Source of the DNA: Cyclina sinensis
Taxonomy: Eukaryota; Mollusca; Bivalvia; Venerida; Veneridae
Reading direction: 5' to 3'
Length of the DNA: 64,000 bases
Assembly: GCA_012932295.1 (NCBI GenBank)
Contig: JAAONU010000123.1
Coordinates: 248,001-312,000 of the forward strand
Shown: one piece after another, positions 36,512 through 48,800 of the stretch
How the letters are laid out: each line of letters begins with the position of its first letter
Position numbering within the stretch: position 1 is the stretch's first letter
Program-made: the position numbers and the translations under genes
The notes under the pieces: generated by a model
Told to the model about the DNA's origin: nothing
The model's database searches: none
The model's input: only the letters and a program-made list of their open reading frames with translations

Positions 36512-39500
36512 GTATGTAAATATCTATGTTTTATGAAATATTCCAGCAAGCCTTTCGTTCACTAAAATTATAAACGTTTCGAAGAATAAGAAGTATTGTC
36601 GAAAGCGAAATCGCTAGTGATCCGTAGTCACTGCCTGTACGTGAGCTACTTACAATGCATTGAAACAAAATAGAAATATTTTGCTGACTATGTTCTGACA
36701 GTGTTATATAAAAACTAAATACCTGATTTTAAAAATATATCCTGGTCTTGAAACTATTAAGAATTGGCGTTTTAAAAAAGCAAAGTCTTTAAAATTTGAA
36801 AATAGTGTAAAGAATTCTATAGTACTCACAATAGTTTGACCAGAGTAATAATTGATTGTTTATTCTTGTTTACATAACCACTCAGAACGCCATCCAAACT
36901 GTTGATAAATAATGAAAAATAGGTTAGTGTCATAACTGAGACAGTTTATCTGGCAAATCGTAGGAATTTATAGGGTGAGCCGAAGGCAAAACCAATTAAT
37001 TCCGCAGCATTTTTAAATAATTTACTAAAAATATCGAAACCTATCTTTAAGAGTTTCAAATTAGGCTAATGTCAAGGTTATCCGCCAGGGTACATATACA
37101 TAAAAATAGTTCCAAAGTTTCAATAATTTTTATTTCCTTAAATGATCACTACATTGTATATTGTAAGATCTACATATTGAAATGTTAATCTTTTATTCAA
37201 GTAGTCTCGTTTTTTAATAACAACGAGTTAATCTCTTCCTTCTGATTATAAACACAAAAGTAGTCCGTCACGTACCAAGTGCCGTATAAAGCAAAATTTA
37301 TACGGCACCCCTTTAGCGGGTCGGATATGAAATTATTTACAGGATAAAAACCGAAAACGTAACGAACGTAAAATGAGTTTGTGGGGCAAAATTGATTTAT
37401 GTGTACTGCGAATGAGAAAATTAAGAAAACATATTTTGGACGATTGTTTTAGGTTTTGTAACGTGTATAATACTATTGCTCACTGAAAACTGTTTAATAT
37501 CACCCCAACCAATTGCAAATAAGCCCTTGGATAATCTGCTGTATATTCGGGCAAATCTGTTTGAACAGTCTGGGCATTGAAGTCTTAACAGTTCGGCTTG
37601 ATATATAACATGTCTTATATATGCGCGAATGGCTTTATGTCTTGAACGCCAGTCATTGTGAACGATAGTTTCTATCTCTAGGTACTCGTTGGCTTGAAGA
37701 GCCTTTCTTGCATAAGCTTTGTCTGACGTAAAAATTGTATCTGGACAAACACGATCTGCGTATAAGCGGCCAAAAGCATTCTGAACTTCAGCTTTGTATT
37801 TACCAGCTGAAAGCCTACCCCTCTCAATGACAGTATGTCATTCTTTCCTATGACGTTGACGCTCCCATACCATAAATGCTATACAGTTGGCACAAATCTG
37901 TCATTTTTAGCTCGTCTGTTTCGAAGAAAAAGTCGAGCTATTATAATCGCTGCGGCGTCGTCGTCGTTGTCGTTGTCGTCGTCGTGCAAAAACGTTAATG
38001 TAGCCCTAACTCAAACACTTAAAATGGTATCAATATGAAACTCTCAATGCTTGCTTATCATGACAAGGGGCAGTTATAAATACAAGGGGCATTACTCTGA
38101 AAACTTTTTTTTGGAGTTATGTCCTGTTTTAACTTATATCTTTTGTCAAATTTGCGTAAAACAGCGTTGGCGCCGCTCCACGGAGCTTTTGTTTTATTTA
38201 TGCACTCTGCCATTGTAATCAACACAAAATATAGACTCATGAACGAGGTTGAATGGTGTCTGAGACTAATGGATCTGGAAACATGTCTGCTGGACCACTC
38301 CATACGCTCACTTATGTGATATTGTTGCATATGCATGCGTATGGCTTGCCTTTGAACCTTCTAGCCAGCTTCATAGTAAAAGAGACTTCTGACCATTTAA
38401 ATTGATATTCTGTTACCAGTGACTTAATGGATGTTGTTGGCGCTGCTTGGCAATTCCATGAGTCGTTCAAGTTTTCAAATTCCATCAGACTTTGCAAGAC
38501 ACCGAGACAATGTACAGCCTGTCATAAAGAGAGAGTTTCTTGTATCTTTATGATTGCCCAGACGCCTTCAAAAATATTTTTGATATTTTTAAAAACAGTG
38601 CGCATTAAAATAAGACAAACTTAAAAAAATTCACAGGTTCACGACTGTACAGTTACTCTTACCACCTGATTTTTGTGGTTTGCCATTCCCGCCTCTCCCG
38701 AACTAAAATTCAGGGTAGCAACAAGCCAGCATTGCGTCCATCTGTCTGTCCTCTATCCGTGTTAGTAATTATGGACTTATTTAAATGAAATGTTACGAGT
38801 AGCAGCAGTTTACGATGGTAGATGCGCATATTACACGGTTTATGTCTAAGCAGCCACTTTTATAATTATATGAAAGATATTCGTAATAGGAACTATTAGC
38901 ATATGAAGGATATGCTCATATCCTTTTGAAGTTAGATAACTTACTTGAGCTGCGCTGTTCTGGGATAAAATTATTTAGTTCAAAATTAAAAGATTTCCAG
39001 TCTGTGAAGGAAGAATGACGAATTGAAGAAAAAACAAATAGTCTGCAGTGTGTCACTTTCACTGCTATTTCATAAAATAGATAGCTAGTAAACAAATTGC
39101 CAGACGAGAAAGGAAAGAAAATAACTATTCAGCTGATGATAACAGGCAGTATAACCTTTTTTTAAAGAATATATAAGATCACAATCTTTTATTAGCGAAA
39201 AGACGACAAAAGTGGGAAAATGTTGCTACTACATGTTGATCTTAAAATTGGAATAGGTTTAACTTTGATAGACCTAGAGTAGTATTATATACGGTATTGC
39301 CTTAATTACGAAAATGTTGTTTGTTGTCTTTTTATTTCTCTTCATTGTTTTGGACAAATTTATCTTTGTTTTAGGGACCATTTATGTGTATTTATTGGTG
39401 TTTAAAAAAATTTCAATCAAGAGAAAAAAACGGCTGCAGTTGTTTCTTTATTTCTTTTTTAAATCAACAAATGAGTTTGAGTAACCAGTCAGAAATCAAG

Positions 39501-42500
39501 AAATTGTCGAGGCTCCTAAGTGTGAACTATCATTCACGGTGTATTCGAGTTTTGCACATGGTATATCCGGTTTCCTATGCAGAAGGACTTAACGAATTGT
39601 CAAATTTATTCATTGTATCATACCTCTTAAAATACGATTACCCTATTCAATTTGACAGGTTGGTGATTGAAATGCTAATTTGGTGTGCTCAAGGATGGGC
39701 AGGGGATCATTGTCAGCATGAGTGTCGTTCCACAACAAACACAATTTGTAACAAAAACGGACAACTTGTTTGCAGGAAAGGTAAGATTTTTTATATACAC
39801 CATATTGCTTGAAAAACTTAGAGAACAGAAATATAATAATATTAGACAGATGTATTATATGGCTCTGCCCATCCATTTGTCTGATCAATTTATTGTCTGC
39901 TTCTTATTCCTTGAACACCATAAATAATTTTGCATTTACTAGGTCGAAATGTTAAAAATATTTATAGGGTAAAAAACGTACGATTTGGTTCAGTTCGTCT
40001 AAGGTCAAGGTCACACATGAGATGAAGAAATAAAAGGTCATGCCCTTTGGTCTACCAAAGAAATTATGCATTTTAACACAGGTCAAATGTACCAATATTA
40101 AGCAATAATCCACTCCTGTTTGTCTTGGAGGTCGGGATTGTTCTGTTTTACGATCCAGTTGTAGTTACGTTATTATTTACCACAGAAATCTAAAACTTTT
40201 TTTTCATCTTTTAAATCTCAATTCATTTAAATCTTTTAACTGCAAGTGAAAGGACTGTTCTAAATTACAACAGATAACTGCTAAATCGGAAGTCGTTTCA
40301 TGTTTGTGTTTTAGTGTGTGCGCCAGAGTTTTTATACTTTATAGTCGCGACTCTCTCGCATGTTGCATGTTACGTGGTATGACGTCAATGGCGGAAAAAA
40401 ATCAAAATCTTACACATACATTTTATGTTCTGCTATCAGTGTACCTTCTGGTTTTTGGACTGCATACAAAAGTCATTTCAATACACCCTCTTATTTAAAA
40501 GTGGAAAAACTGAAAAGGTCAATTTTAACCACGCACATTGTTTATATCATGACGACATAACTCAATTTAAGTCGCCATGATATATTTCAATTCACTTTCA
40601 AAAGTTAAATCGGCGAGGTTTTTCCTTGCAGTGTGTTTTTTCCCTGATCTTTTATTTTGTGCTTGAAATATTTAGCATAAATTTAGTTAAGAAATTTAAA
40701 AATATTTTTATGTATAATTACATATTGTATCGATAGTGTGAAACCTCATAGTTCAATTCAGCTGTGAATAATGAAACACTGCCTCTTTAGAAATTATAAC
40801 ACATCTTTAACTACTAAGCTGTCAGTGTTAAAAAGCGCTCAGGTGGGTTCAAACCAGAAATAAAAATGGAATTAAGATTCTGATAGTTTTACCGCAGTCA
40901 TTCTATTGGGCGATAGTCTTCCGTCAAATGATATTGAATCTTTAAGTGATACTGGCATAAAAATGTTGACAGACAAATGGAAAACAAAATTTACAATATT
41001 TTCATAAAATTGTAGGGAAGGAAAGAAGTTGTAGACTCTTTAAAAATCCTTTTATAATTATGACTTATTCTTTTATAAACAGGCTATCATGGGAGTTCAT
41101 GTACTGATAAAAACGAATGCAGCAACAAAAACCCGTGCAAAAATGGCGGTACCTGCCATAACACTGTAGGTTCATTTACATGCCAGTGTTCAACAGGTTG
41201 GACGGGTCGCACCTGTGAGGTGGATATTGATGAATGTGAGCTCGATTATTGTCTTAACGCAACTTCCTGTACAAACAGCCCTGGATCGTATCATTGCAGA
41301 TGTGCGAGAGGATTTCGAGGTGTGAACTGCACCGATAATGATGAATGTAAAATTCCTGTGGAAATTTGTAACCATGGAGGTACCTGTCTTAACCAGTACG
41401 GTTCTTATATGTGTAGGTGTGCAAAAGGTTTTATGGGTCACCGATGTGAACAGGACATCGACGAATGCTCTCAAGCGGTAAAATACACAATTAAAATATA
41501 TCGTTTTTTGTTTTATGTGGAGTTAATTCATGTTTTGATTAAACATTGAATTCGGTTTGTAAGACATGGACTATAACATTATGTTTCATTACTTATAAAA
41601 CTAAAATGTATATGCTTGTACATTGGCAAGAGGCTATTAAAAAATTCTAAAATGTTTCAACATTGAAAATGGAATGTATTCGGTCATGATATGTGACTTT
41701 ATCCAAGTCATGTACTAGTACACAAGTGTAACAATTGTTTTCGTCTTCACTTTAAACCTGAGATTTTATTGCTTAATTACGCGGTAAATCTAAGCAGGGA
41801 AACAAACACAAGATGAGAATAACAAGGCGAGATGACAATAATTTATAGGATTTAGTATATTGGAGCACCTTCAATATTCAAATTGATAAAGTATATGACT
41901 ATGTGTTGTTCATGCTATAATATTAAATATTATTATTATGTATTATGCCTATTACACTTACGTGGATTAGGTCCTGTGAACAATTTAGAATAAGGTGAAA
42001 GTGATATATAACCGGTTCAAGAATCAGCAGATTTTATAGTGAAATATTATAAAGTATTTTATTCCGTTAACAGGCATACATTTTTCTTTATCTCTGTAAA
42101 CTAACAAAACGAGCTGTTTATGATTTCATTAAATTTTGAAAAATTGTGGTTACGTTTCCGCCTATCTACTTTAATGATATATTCCTTTAAAATTCAGGGA
42201 AAAATTAAACAGTTGGAACAATTTTACATCGCTTTAATCAGTTATCATTATCTCAGGCACCACTATCCATCTTTATTTCATTTTTGCAACAGGTTTTTAT
42301 GTATAACAAATCATATTACCATTTCGAAATATAATAACTTATTTTCTATCAGTTCTCAAAACCAAACATCCTACCTCAGTATTGTAAATTATCGTATTTC
42401 AGTATTGCCAAATATCTTCGACCAGTGTTTAGATTATCATATTCGTATATCAATTCTGTAATCGTCTGCCAAAACTTTGGAACAAAAATAACTGTATACT

Positions 42501-45500
42501 AATGTTGCAACTTATCTTCTGTCAAAACTCGGTAGAACTAATCTTATCACCGTCTCTTGACTTACCTTCTTCGAAGTTCTATGACAAATGACTTTTCTTT
42601 AAATCACAACTGATACTTAGAAGTGAGACGTGTATCTAATAACCTGAGTTGTCAAATTTAAGCAAGCTACAAACGATATTTGCATCTCTGAAGCTGTTTT
42701 GTATATAATAAAAAAAGAAACACCGAGAACGGCAAAATAATTCTAGCCGTCTATACATATTTTGTTAGTATCACTATATATCATATTTTAGTTTCTTTAT
42801 GACTAATAAAACTATCATTAGACACTTCCACTTGAAAGAATTCTTATAGCTTGGCGGAAAAAAGGTACAATTTTCATACTTATTTTTCAGGTACTAGTAT
42901 ATTGCTCATTTAAATAGCGTCTTAGAAGTTTCAAATCTATATAAATTTCATTTACTAACAGTAAAATTATTTCTTTGTTTTGAACAAGTATTTTTCTCTG
43001 TACATTTATTCGCTGTGTATATATAAGTTCTCCCGCAGCTACTTGTATATTATGTGGAAGATGACATATTTATATCGTTTCAGGTATGTCAGTTAAACCA
43101 CACAACTTGTCATAACACTATTGGTAGTTACAACTGTTTCTGCCGATCAGGTTGGACAGGAATTAATTGTAACGTAGATATTGATGAATGTAAAAACACC
43201 CCTTGTTTACACGGAAGCTGTTCAAATACTCCTGGAAATTATACCTGTAACTGTTTGGCAGGATATGCAGGAAGACACTGTGAAAATGATTTTGATGAAT
43301 GTTCAGTAGTGAAGTGCGCAAATAACGGAACATGTATAAATATGCTTTACCCTGAGAGATACCGCTGTGACTGCCTCCCTGGTTGGGATCCGAAAAGTCG
43401 ATGCCATCACCGTATCGATGAATGTAAGATGTTTCATCCATGTGTTCACGGAAGCTGTGCTATCAAGTACGGACAGTATTTATGCACATGTGATAGTGGA
43501 TGGACAGGAAAAAATTGTAGCGTGACTAATTATTGTGAAAATATTACTTGTAAAAATAATGCTACATGTATTAATAGAGACAGTGGATTTAGCTGCACGT
43601 GTTCTCCTGGATGGAATGGAACTTACTGTTCTGTTGACATTAATGAATGCACAGAGTACCAACCATGTCTTAATACGGGAAATTGCGAAAACACTGCTGG
43701 AGGATACATCTGCAATTGTCCGCATGAGTGGTCGGGTAAAAACTGCTCCGTTGATGTTAATGAATGTAATAAGCACAACCCGTGTCTGAATAACGCAACA
43801 TGTCAAAACACACAAGGCGGATATACATGCCATTGTCCACAGGGTTGGACCGGACCAAACTGTTCGGTCGATATCAATGAATGTAATGAGTACAGCCCGT
43901 GTCTCAATAACGCAACATGCAGAAATACAAAAGGCGGATATACATGTCATTGCCTACAGGAATGGACCGGACCAAACTGTTCGGTCGATATCAATGAATG
44001 TCATGATAACAACGAATGTAAAAATAACGATACATGCACAAACACAACAGGTGGATACATTTGTCATTGTGAACCAGGTTGGTCGGGCGAAAACTGCTCG
44101 GTTGATATCGATGAGTGTGAAAAATACCATCCATGCAAACATAAAGGGATATGCACAAATATCCGAGGCGGATACAAATGTAACTGTGCGCAAGGGTGGA
44201 CAGGTCGAAATTGTTCCGATGATATTGACGAATGTGATAGTTTTCATCCTTGTCGGAACAAAGCGAAATGCACGAACACTCATGGTGGATACACATGCAA
44301 CTGTGCAGAAGGCTGGAGAGAACAAAATTGCTCAGTGGATATCAATGAGTGCGCAGAATATTCACCTTGCCTGCACGGTACATGCAATTACATAAATGGC
44401 TCATACATATGCAGTTGTCAAAACGGGTGGAATGGCAATAACTGCTCTGATGACATTAATGAATGCAGAAATAACAGCATCTGTTTACATGGCGGACAGT
44501 GTAAAAATCAGCCCGGAAGTTATTCCTGTAAGTGTCCGGGAAACTGGAACGGGATTCATTGTGAACATGATATAGATGAATGTTCAACTCTACCTTGTAA
44601 ATACAACGGAACTTGCCATAACACACGAGGTAGCTATAACTGTACATGCCCGAATACTTGGACAGGACAAAATTGTGAAATTGATGTTAATGAATGCCTG
44701 TCATCGCCTTGTAAGCACAATGGAACCTGTACCAATGCACAAGGAAGCTATTCATGTACATGCCCTGGAGGCTGGATAGGCAGGAACTGTGAATCCGATG
44801 TAGACGAATGTAAGACTTCCGCTTGTGAAAATGGAGGTACTTGTATCAATAATGACGGTAGTTATGCATGTACTTGTCCTATTAACTGGACCGGGAATCG
44901 TTGTGAAACGGATGTAAATGAATGTAATTTTTTACCTTGTAAACATGACGGAACATGCAGAAATACAAAGGGAAGTTTTGCATGTTTATGTCCCCACAAC
45001 TGGACAGGCAGTGAGTGTGAGGTCGATGTAGATGAGTGTCTCTTATCACCGTGCGAACATAATGAAATATGTTATAATATGCTGGGCAGTTATACTTGCA
45101 CATGTCCTATAGGATGGAGTGGAAACCGGTGTGAATCTGATATAAATGAATGTGACACCTCACCCTGTCTCCAAAATGGAACGTGTAGTAACACAGATGG
45201 CAGTTACATTTGTTCATGCCCGGAAAACTGGACTGGAAATGACTGTGAAACCGATGTAAACGAATGCGAAGCTGAACGTTGCAACAATAAAGGCTTTTGT
45301 GAAAATTATTCTGGGTCTTTTAGATGCGTATGTACAAAAGGCTGGGAAGGACCCAACTGCGGAACCGACATAAACGAATGTAAAAGTAATGTACATGAAT
45401 GTAATGCCGATAGTATGTGTAGGAACACTAACGGAAGTTACGTTTGTATACAGGTACAGGACTCTACAGCAGTGGCACATGTCACGCCAAATCTATTTCA

Positions 45501-47826
45501 AACAGAATCAAACAGCACATCCTTTGTAGACAGTACGTCTGTTATATTAGACGAAACTCAAGCTCGTGATGTAACTACACATCAAACGAGAGACAATATA
45601 ACAAATATGACTACTATTGATTTGCGTTATACATCTGATCCTAAGCAGAAATCATTCGGTTCAAGTAATGCACCCAAAAAAAGTTCAGTTCATCCTGTTC
45701 GAGAAACATTCAGCAGTGAAACAATGTCGCATTTAGAAACGAGGTCAGCGAGCACAAGGATGACTGCTTTTACGTCTAAGATTACTAAGAACGCACTAAT
45801 GTCATCAGTAAACTTGTCCTCAACAACGGGAGTATTTATAACCACAACGCAGTCGAAAATGACTTCTAAAAAGCCTTCAAACAGTGGACATGATGGAAAA
45901 ACGGACGTTTATTCTGACACAAAATCTTCTGCAAAACCCTTTACAGCAACATCAGTCGCAACAACGTCAGCAAAACCATCGTCCTTCCAAACAGGTAATT
46001 TATGACGGTAGTAAGAGATGATAATAACACAAACTTTCTGTTGTCAGGGAACGACTTAAAGTATCCTGATTGGTTTCAGACTAGACAACACAAATTTTGT
46101 ACAGCAACCTCTATTTATCGGGATTTTCCCTAACAGTAAAGCTTAGACAACAGCAAAGACTATTGTTCAAGTACATTTTCAGCAGATTGCGTGAACATCA
46201 CTGGCGTTAAATTGTAAATCTTACAAATATTACATAGTTTTATATTTGAAATTTGCAGCGTTTCCACTGAGAAATATACGTAAGATGTAATGAAATTCGC
46301 GTATCCTTAAACATAGTCTGTATTATCAAATTAGATATATTATTAAATTGTTAATGACATTTCCTATAAGAACAATTTTGTCATGTGGACAGAATAATAG
46401 CGTTTGCAATTTTAAAATTGCACTATTACATTTATTTTTGAAACTCGTGTTTCTTACCTTGTCTGCGAAATATTAATATATTTCAGTAATGAGCAGTGTG
46501 CATATTTAGGAATTAAACAGATTTTGTACAAAGAAGTACATCATTCGTAATATGTTTTAGAGGAACGTGCAGACATTTAATTACATGTATAGAATGATAA
46601 ATTCCGACAGAAAGCTATATATTATTAAATCTAAATCATTTATCTTATAGTAGGAATAGATGACGCGATATTTCCAAGTTGTACAAGTTCGGGATGGAAT
46701 GTGACAGTCAACATGACAGTATTGCAGCAACTGTATCCAGGAATAACATCTTCTCATATATACTTCGGTGATAATTCTTGCCGTGGAAGAGTCGTAGGAA
46801 ATCTTCTTGTGTTTCAGCAAGGATTCAGGAACTGTTTGACATCTGAACGAGTATCTATATCTTATTAATGATATAAAATATGTTTTTAATTCAAAAGTTA
46901 CAACTTAAAGATAATGCAAACTTGAAGTAGATGTAATACAGTACGCAAATTGCATAAATCTGTTGTTATTGAAAACCCTTGCGTTTATTTATAAGAGAGC
47001 ATCATATACCAAAACTAAACTTAAAGATATTGTCACAAATCTATCACTTTTGTTTGCAGATATCAGGCGACACGCTTTTGTATGAGAATGACTTGTATTA
47101 TGCTATTTATGATCCGATAAACCCATTCATAATTCGTCAACACAAGTGGACATATACTGTTGAATGTGACGTCAGCCGTAACGAAGCAACGTCATCTCAC
47201 ATTCATCACGACATAGACGCACATCACGCTGCGGTGTCAGGTCATTATAACATAAGCATCGCTTTTTTCAAAGATTCTGGATACAGGCAACAGATATCTG
47301 GTAATCCATTACACGCAAATGTTGGAGATAACGTATACGTCAAGGTCTTTACTTCAGCGTCTGATTGGTCCATCAAAATGAGGTTACACACATGCTACAC
47401 CAAACCGACAGAAGACGCCGACAATATGATATTTTTCATAATCAAAGACGGGTAAGTATTAATGAAAATATAATACATATTTTCTTCCAATTACTGGGAC
47501 GTAGTCGTAATTAGAAATAATAAAAATTAAGGCAAACATGAAGTAGTTTTGTTTAAAATTCAGTAATATCAAAATTTAGGTAAATTTAAAGTAAAGAAAC
47601 TTTTCATTTTAAAATTTGTAACAGGTGCGAAGTAGATAGTAATACTCACATCATATCTCAGTCTACACACGAGACACGATTTGTGTTCCAAGACTTCGAG
47701 TATTCTACAAATAGAGAGGGTCTTAACATCTACTGTAATGCCACGTTTTGTGAAAGCCAAGATTATTCACCAGGATGTGCACAGTCATGTCTAACACATG
47801 GAACTCATGATCTCGTTGGAAAGTAA
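36327..47826 (+). CDS. Gene B: DSL - multi-EGF - mucin linker - ZP protein, intact
   Basis: Seven exons in agreeing phase: 36327-36511, 39659-39780, 41083-41477, 43084-45994, 46651-46850, 47060-47451, 47625-47826 (4,407 nt, 1,468 residues). Domains in order: signal peptide (about 1-18); a short linker; DSL (about 71-108); three complete calcium-binding EGF modules; an EGF split over an intron; about 19 further complete EGFs and a last one that stops after its fourth cysteine (to about 1024); a Ser/Thr-rich linker (about 1025-1204); and a ZP domain (about 1205-1460). The protein ends in 'DLVGK', with no transmembrane helix or obvious furin site after the ZP domain, so it is predicted to be secreted. 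ZP domains polymerise extracellular matrices and DSL domains occur in Notch ligands; finding both in one chain is unusual. All frames are open, unlike the paralogue at 5,689-15,047. The first exon is the least certain part. Confidence 0.8.
37421..37840 (-). other. Unrecognised - strand reading frame, ~139 codons, no ATG
   Basis: Open from just after a stop at about 37,841 to the stop at 37,421. It has no near-N-terminal Met and so looks like a fragment or an exon. The translation is protein-like: 'GRLSAGKYKAEVQNAFGRLY', 'TIFTSDKAYARKALQANEYL', 'HNDWRSRHKAIRAYIRHV', 'LQCPDCSNRF'. I do not recognise the family; a transposon-encoded protein is likely given the setting in an intron. Confidence 0.4.
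37953..37986. repeat. (GTC)n/(GTT)n microsatellite
   Basis: A run of gtcgtcgtcgttgtcgttgt-type triplets within a longer dispersed repeat. Confidence 0.9.
39659..39780 (+). CDS. Gene B exon 2: DSL domain
   Basis: 122 nt, from acceptor tttgacag| to donor aaag|gtaaga. It encodes 'LVIEMLIWCAQGWAGDHC' then 'ECRSTT' and 'CNKNGQLVCRKG'. With the first residues of the next exon, 'YHGSSC', this gives the six-cysteine DSL pattern C..G..C...C......C...G...C..G..G..C. An ATG frame starting at 39384 overlaps the exon but reads through intron. Confidence 0.85.
39781..41082. other. Gene B intron 2
   Basis: No coding signal; a short 'aaggtcaaggtcacac' repeat remnant at about 40,000. Confidence 0.6.
41083..41477 (+). 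CDS. Gene B exon 3: EGF modules 1-3
   Basis: 395 nt, from aaacag| to gcg|gtaaaa. It completes the DSL domain ('GYHGSSC') and encodes three complete EGF modules plus the start of a fourth ('DIDECSQA'). The modules carry the calcium-binding consensus D-x-D/N-E-C and N-x-x-G-S-Y/F. Its counterpart at 6238-6632 has exactly the same length. Confidence 0.9.
41478..43083. other. Gene B intron 3
   Basis: AT-rich, nothing recognised. The 113-codon frame at 42,120 shows no domain. Confidence 0.6.
43084..45994 (+). CDS. Gene B exon 4: large EGF-repeat exon and Ser/Thr-rich linker
   Basis: A 2,911-nt single exon, from tttcag| to acag|gtaatt (phase 1). It encodes about 20 tandem EGF modules, most starting 'D-I/V-N/D-E-C' and having 'W-T/S-G' before the last cysteine. 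Many carry N-x-T sequons next to the third cysteine ('HNGTC', 'NNATC'). One module (from about 43,520) starts 'TNYCENITC' and lacks the calcium consensus. The final EGF is incomplete, breaking off after 'NGSYVC'. About 180 residues rich in Ser and Thr follow, a likely O-glycosylated mucin-like spacer. Many overlapping frames on both strands here are shadows created by the repeats. Confidence 0.92.
45995..46650. other. Gene B intron 4
   Basis: No extra linker exon like that of gene A (13,452) is evident. Confidence 0.6.
46651..47826 (+). CDS. Gene B exons 5-7: ZP domain
   Basis: Exons 46651-46850, 47060-47451 and 47625-47826. The ZP-N part shows 'PSCTSSGWNVTVNMTVLQQL', 'FGDNSC', 'NCLTSERISGDTLLYENDLY' and 'IIRQHKWTYTVEC'. 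The ZP-C part shows 'VGDNVYVKVFTSASDW', 'RLHTCYTKPT', 'FFIIKDGCEVD', 'RFVFQDFEYS', 'LNIYCNATFC' and 'GCAQSC'. Four N-half and six C-half cysteines are present. The stop at 47824-47826 follows the last cysteine by only about 15 residues. The first donor (cga|gtatct) is followed by a few open codons and a stop, so it must be spliced. Confidence 0.92.
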
Positions 47827-48800
47827 TCCCCACACTAAAAGAGAGAACAACAGCATGAACAAACGCTATCAGAAACTTATGTTGTTTACACGTTTTGAAG
47901 TTGTTTGATAGTTTGAGAAGTTTGTTTTACCGGTTTTGTAATATATACTCTAAAGCATGATTTAATTTTAAAATGTAGATTTCCGTTATTGTCTGGTTTG
48001 TGTACGTGATAATTAATTTACATTTATATATTTTCCCTTCAGCTGTAATGGTTTAAAGGGATACACAGGCAAATGAGTGCCCAAAAAATTAAAACTGATA
48101 TTATTTGCTCAAATCACGTTGAATATGAAGAACTTTAAATTCCCAGTATGTTTGCAGTGAAATGCGGGCTTGAACGTAAAAATTTAACGTTCTTTAACAA
48201 AAAGTAAAACGTATTAAAACGAAATCACCGAGTTATTTTCAAATAGGTCACGTGACAAAAACAACCAATCGTCCTTTCTTCTGGGTTGTTTTTGCCGTAG
48301 ATCACGAGACAGGTACTTCAACCGTCCAGTCATTTACTGCGAAATTTAGCGCGAAATCTAAATTTTCTATCTAGACCCACGTGGGTCAAGTTAGGAAACC
48401 ACCCGGTTTTTCATTTAAGAAGAGGAAATCTTTGTTACTGGGACAGATCATTGTATTTATTTCAATCACATTTGTAGTATATTCATTGAAGGAATGAGAA
48501 AGAAAGCATAAAACTTTTGACTGTATATCCCTTTAAGAGATTAAAAGGTGGTTTATATCTAGATGTTTGTAAAATTGTTTGTTTTTACAACAAAATTGTA
48601 TGTAACACGGCCCTGTGAGCGTAATTTCATGAAAAACAGAGATAGTGATCAATAAATTGAGTATATTTCGATGCAGACTTGACTCGATGAATGTTATATA
48701 TGGTCACTGAAAATAAAAAAAAAACATTAATTTCAATTTCTATTTGTTTTTCTACATAAGTAGGCCCTTTACAGATAGCTAAAGTCATTCCCTCTGGGAT
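47827..48800. other. Gene B 3' flank
   Basis: Likely contains the 3' UTR. An 'aataaa' occurs at about 48,651 ('atcaataaattgag'), but its use cannot be judged. Confidence 0.4.

Larger units (their letters stand above)
36512..39658. other. Gene B intron 1
   Basis: 3.1 kb. Contains an unrecognised - strand frame (37,421-37,840), a GTC-rich microsatellite (37,953-37,986) inside a repeat with 'ttagctcgtctgtttcgaag', and other short frames without domain signs. Confidence 0.5.

Noticed and set aside
39384..39812. 142-codon frame as a gene
   Set aside because: Only 39,659-39,780 is an exon (DSL). The rest is intron with a pyrimidine tract and acceptor before 39,659.
43163..45480. Antisense and other-frame open reading frames across the large EGF exon (for example 43480-43950 and 43954-44325 on the - strand, 43877-44395 on the + strand)
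   Set aside because: They repeat with the EGF period and mirror the coding frame. The same shadows appear over 10587-12078.
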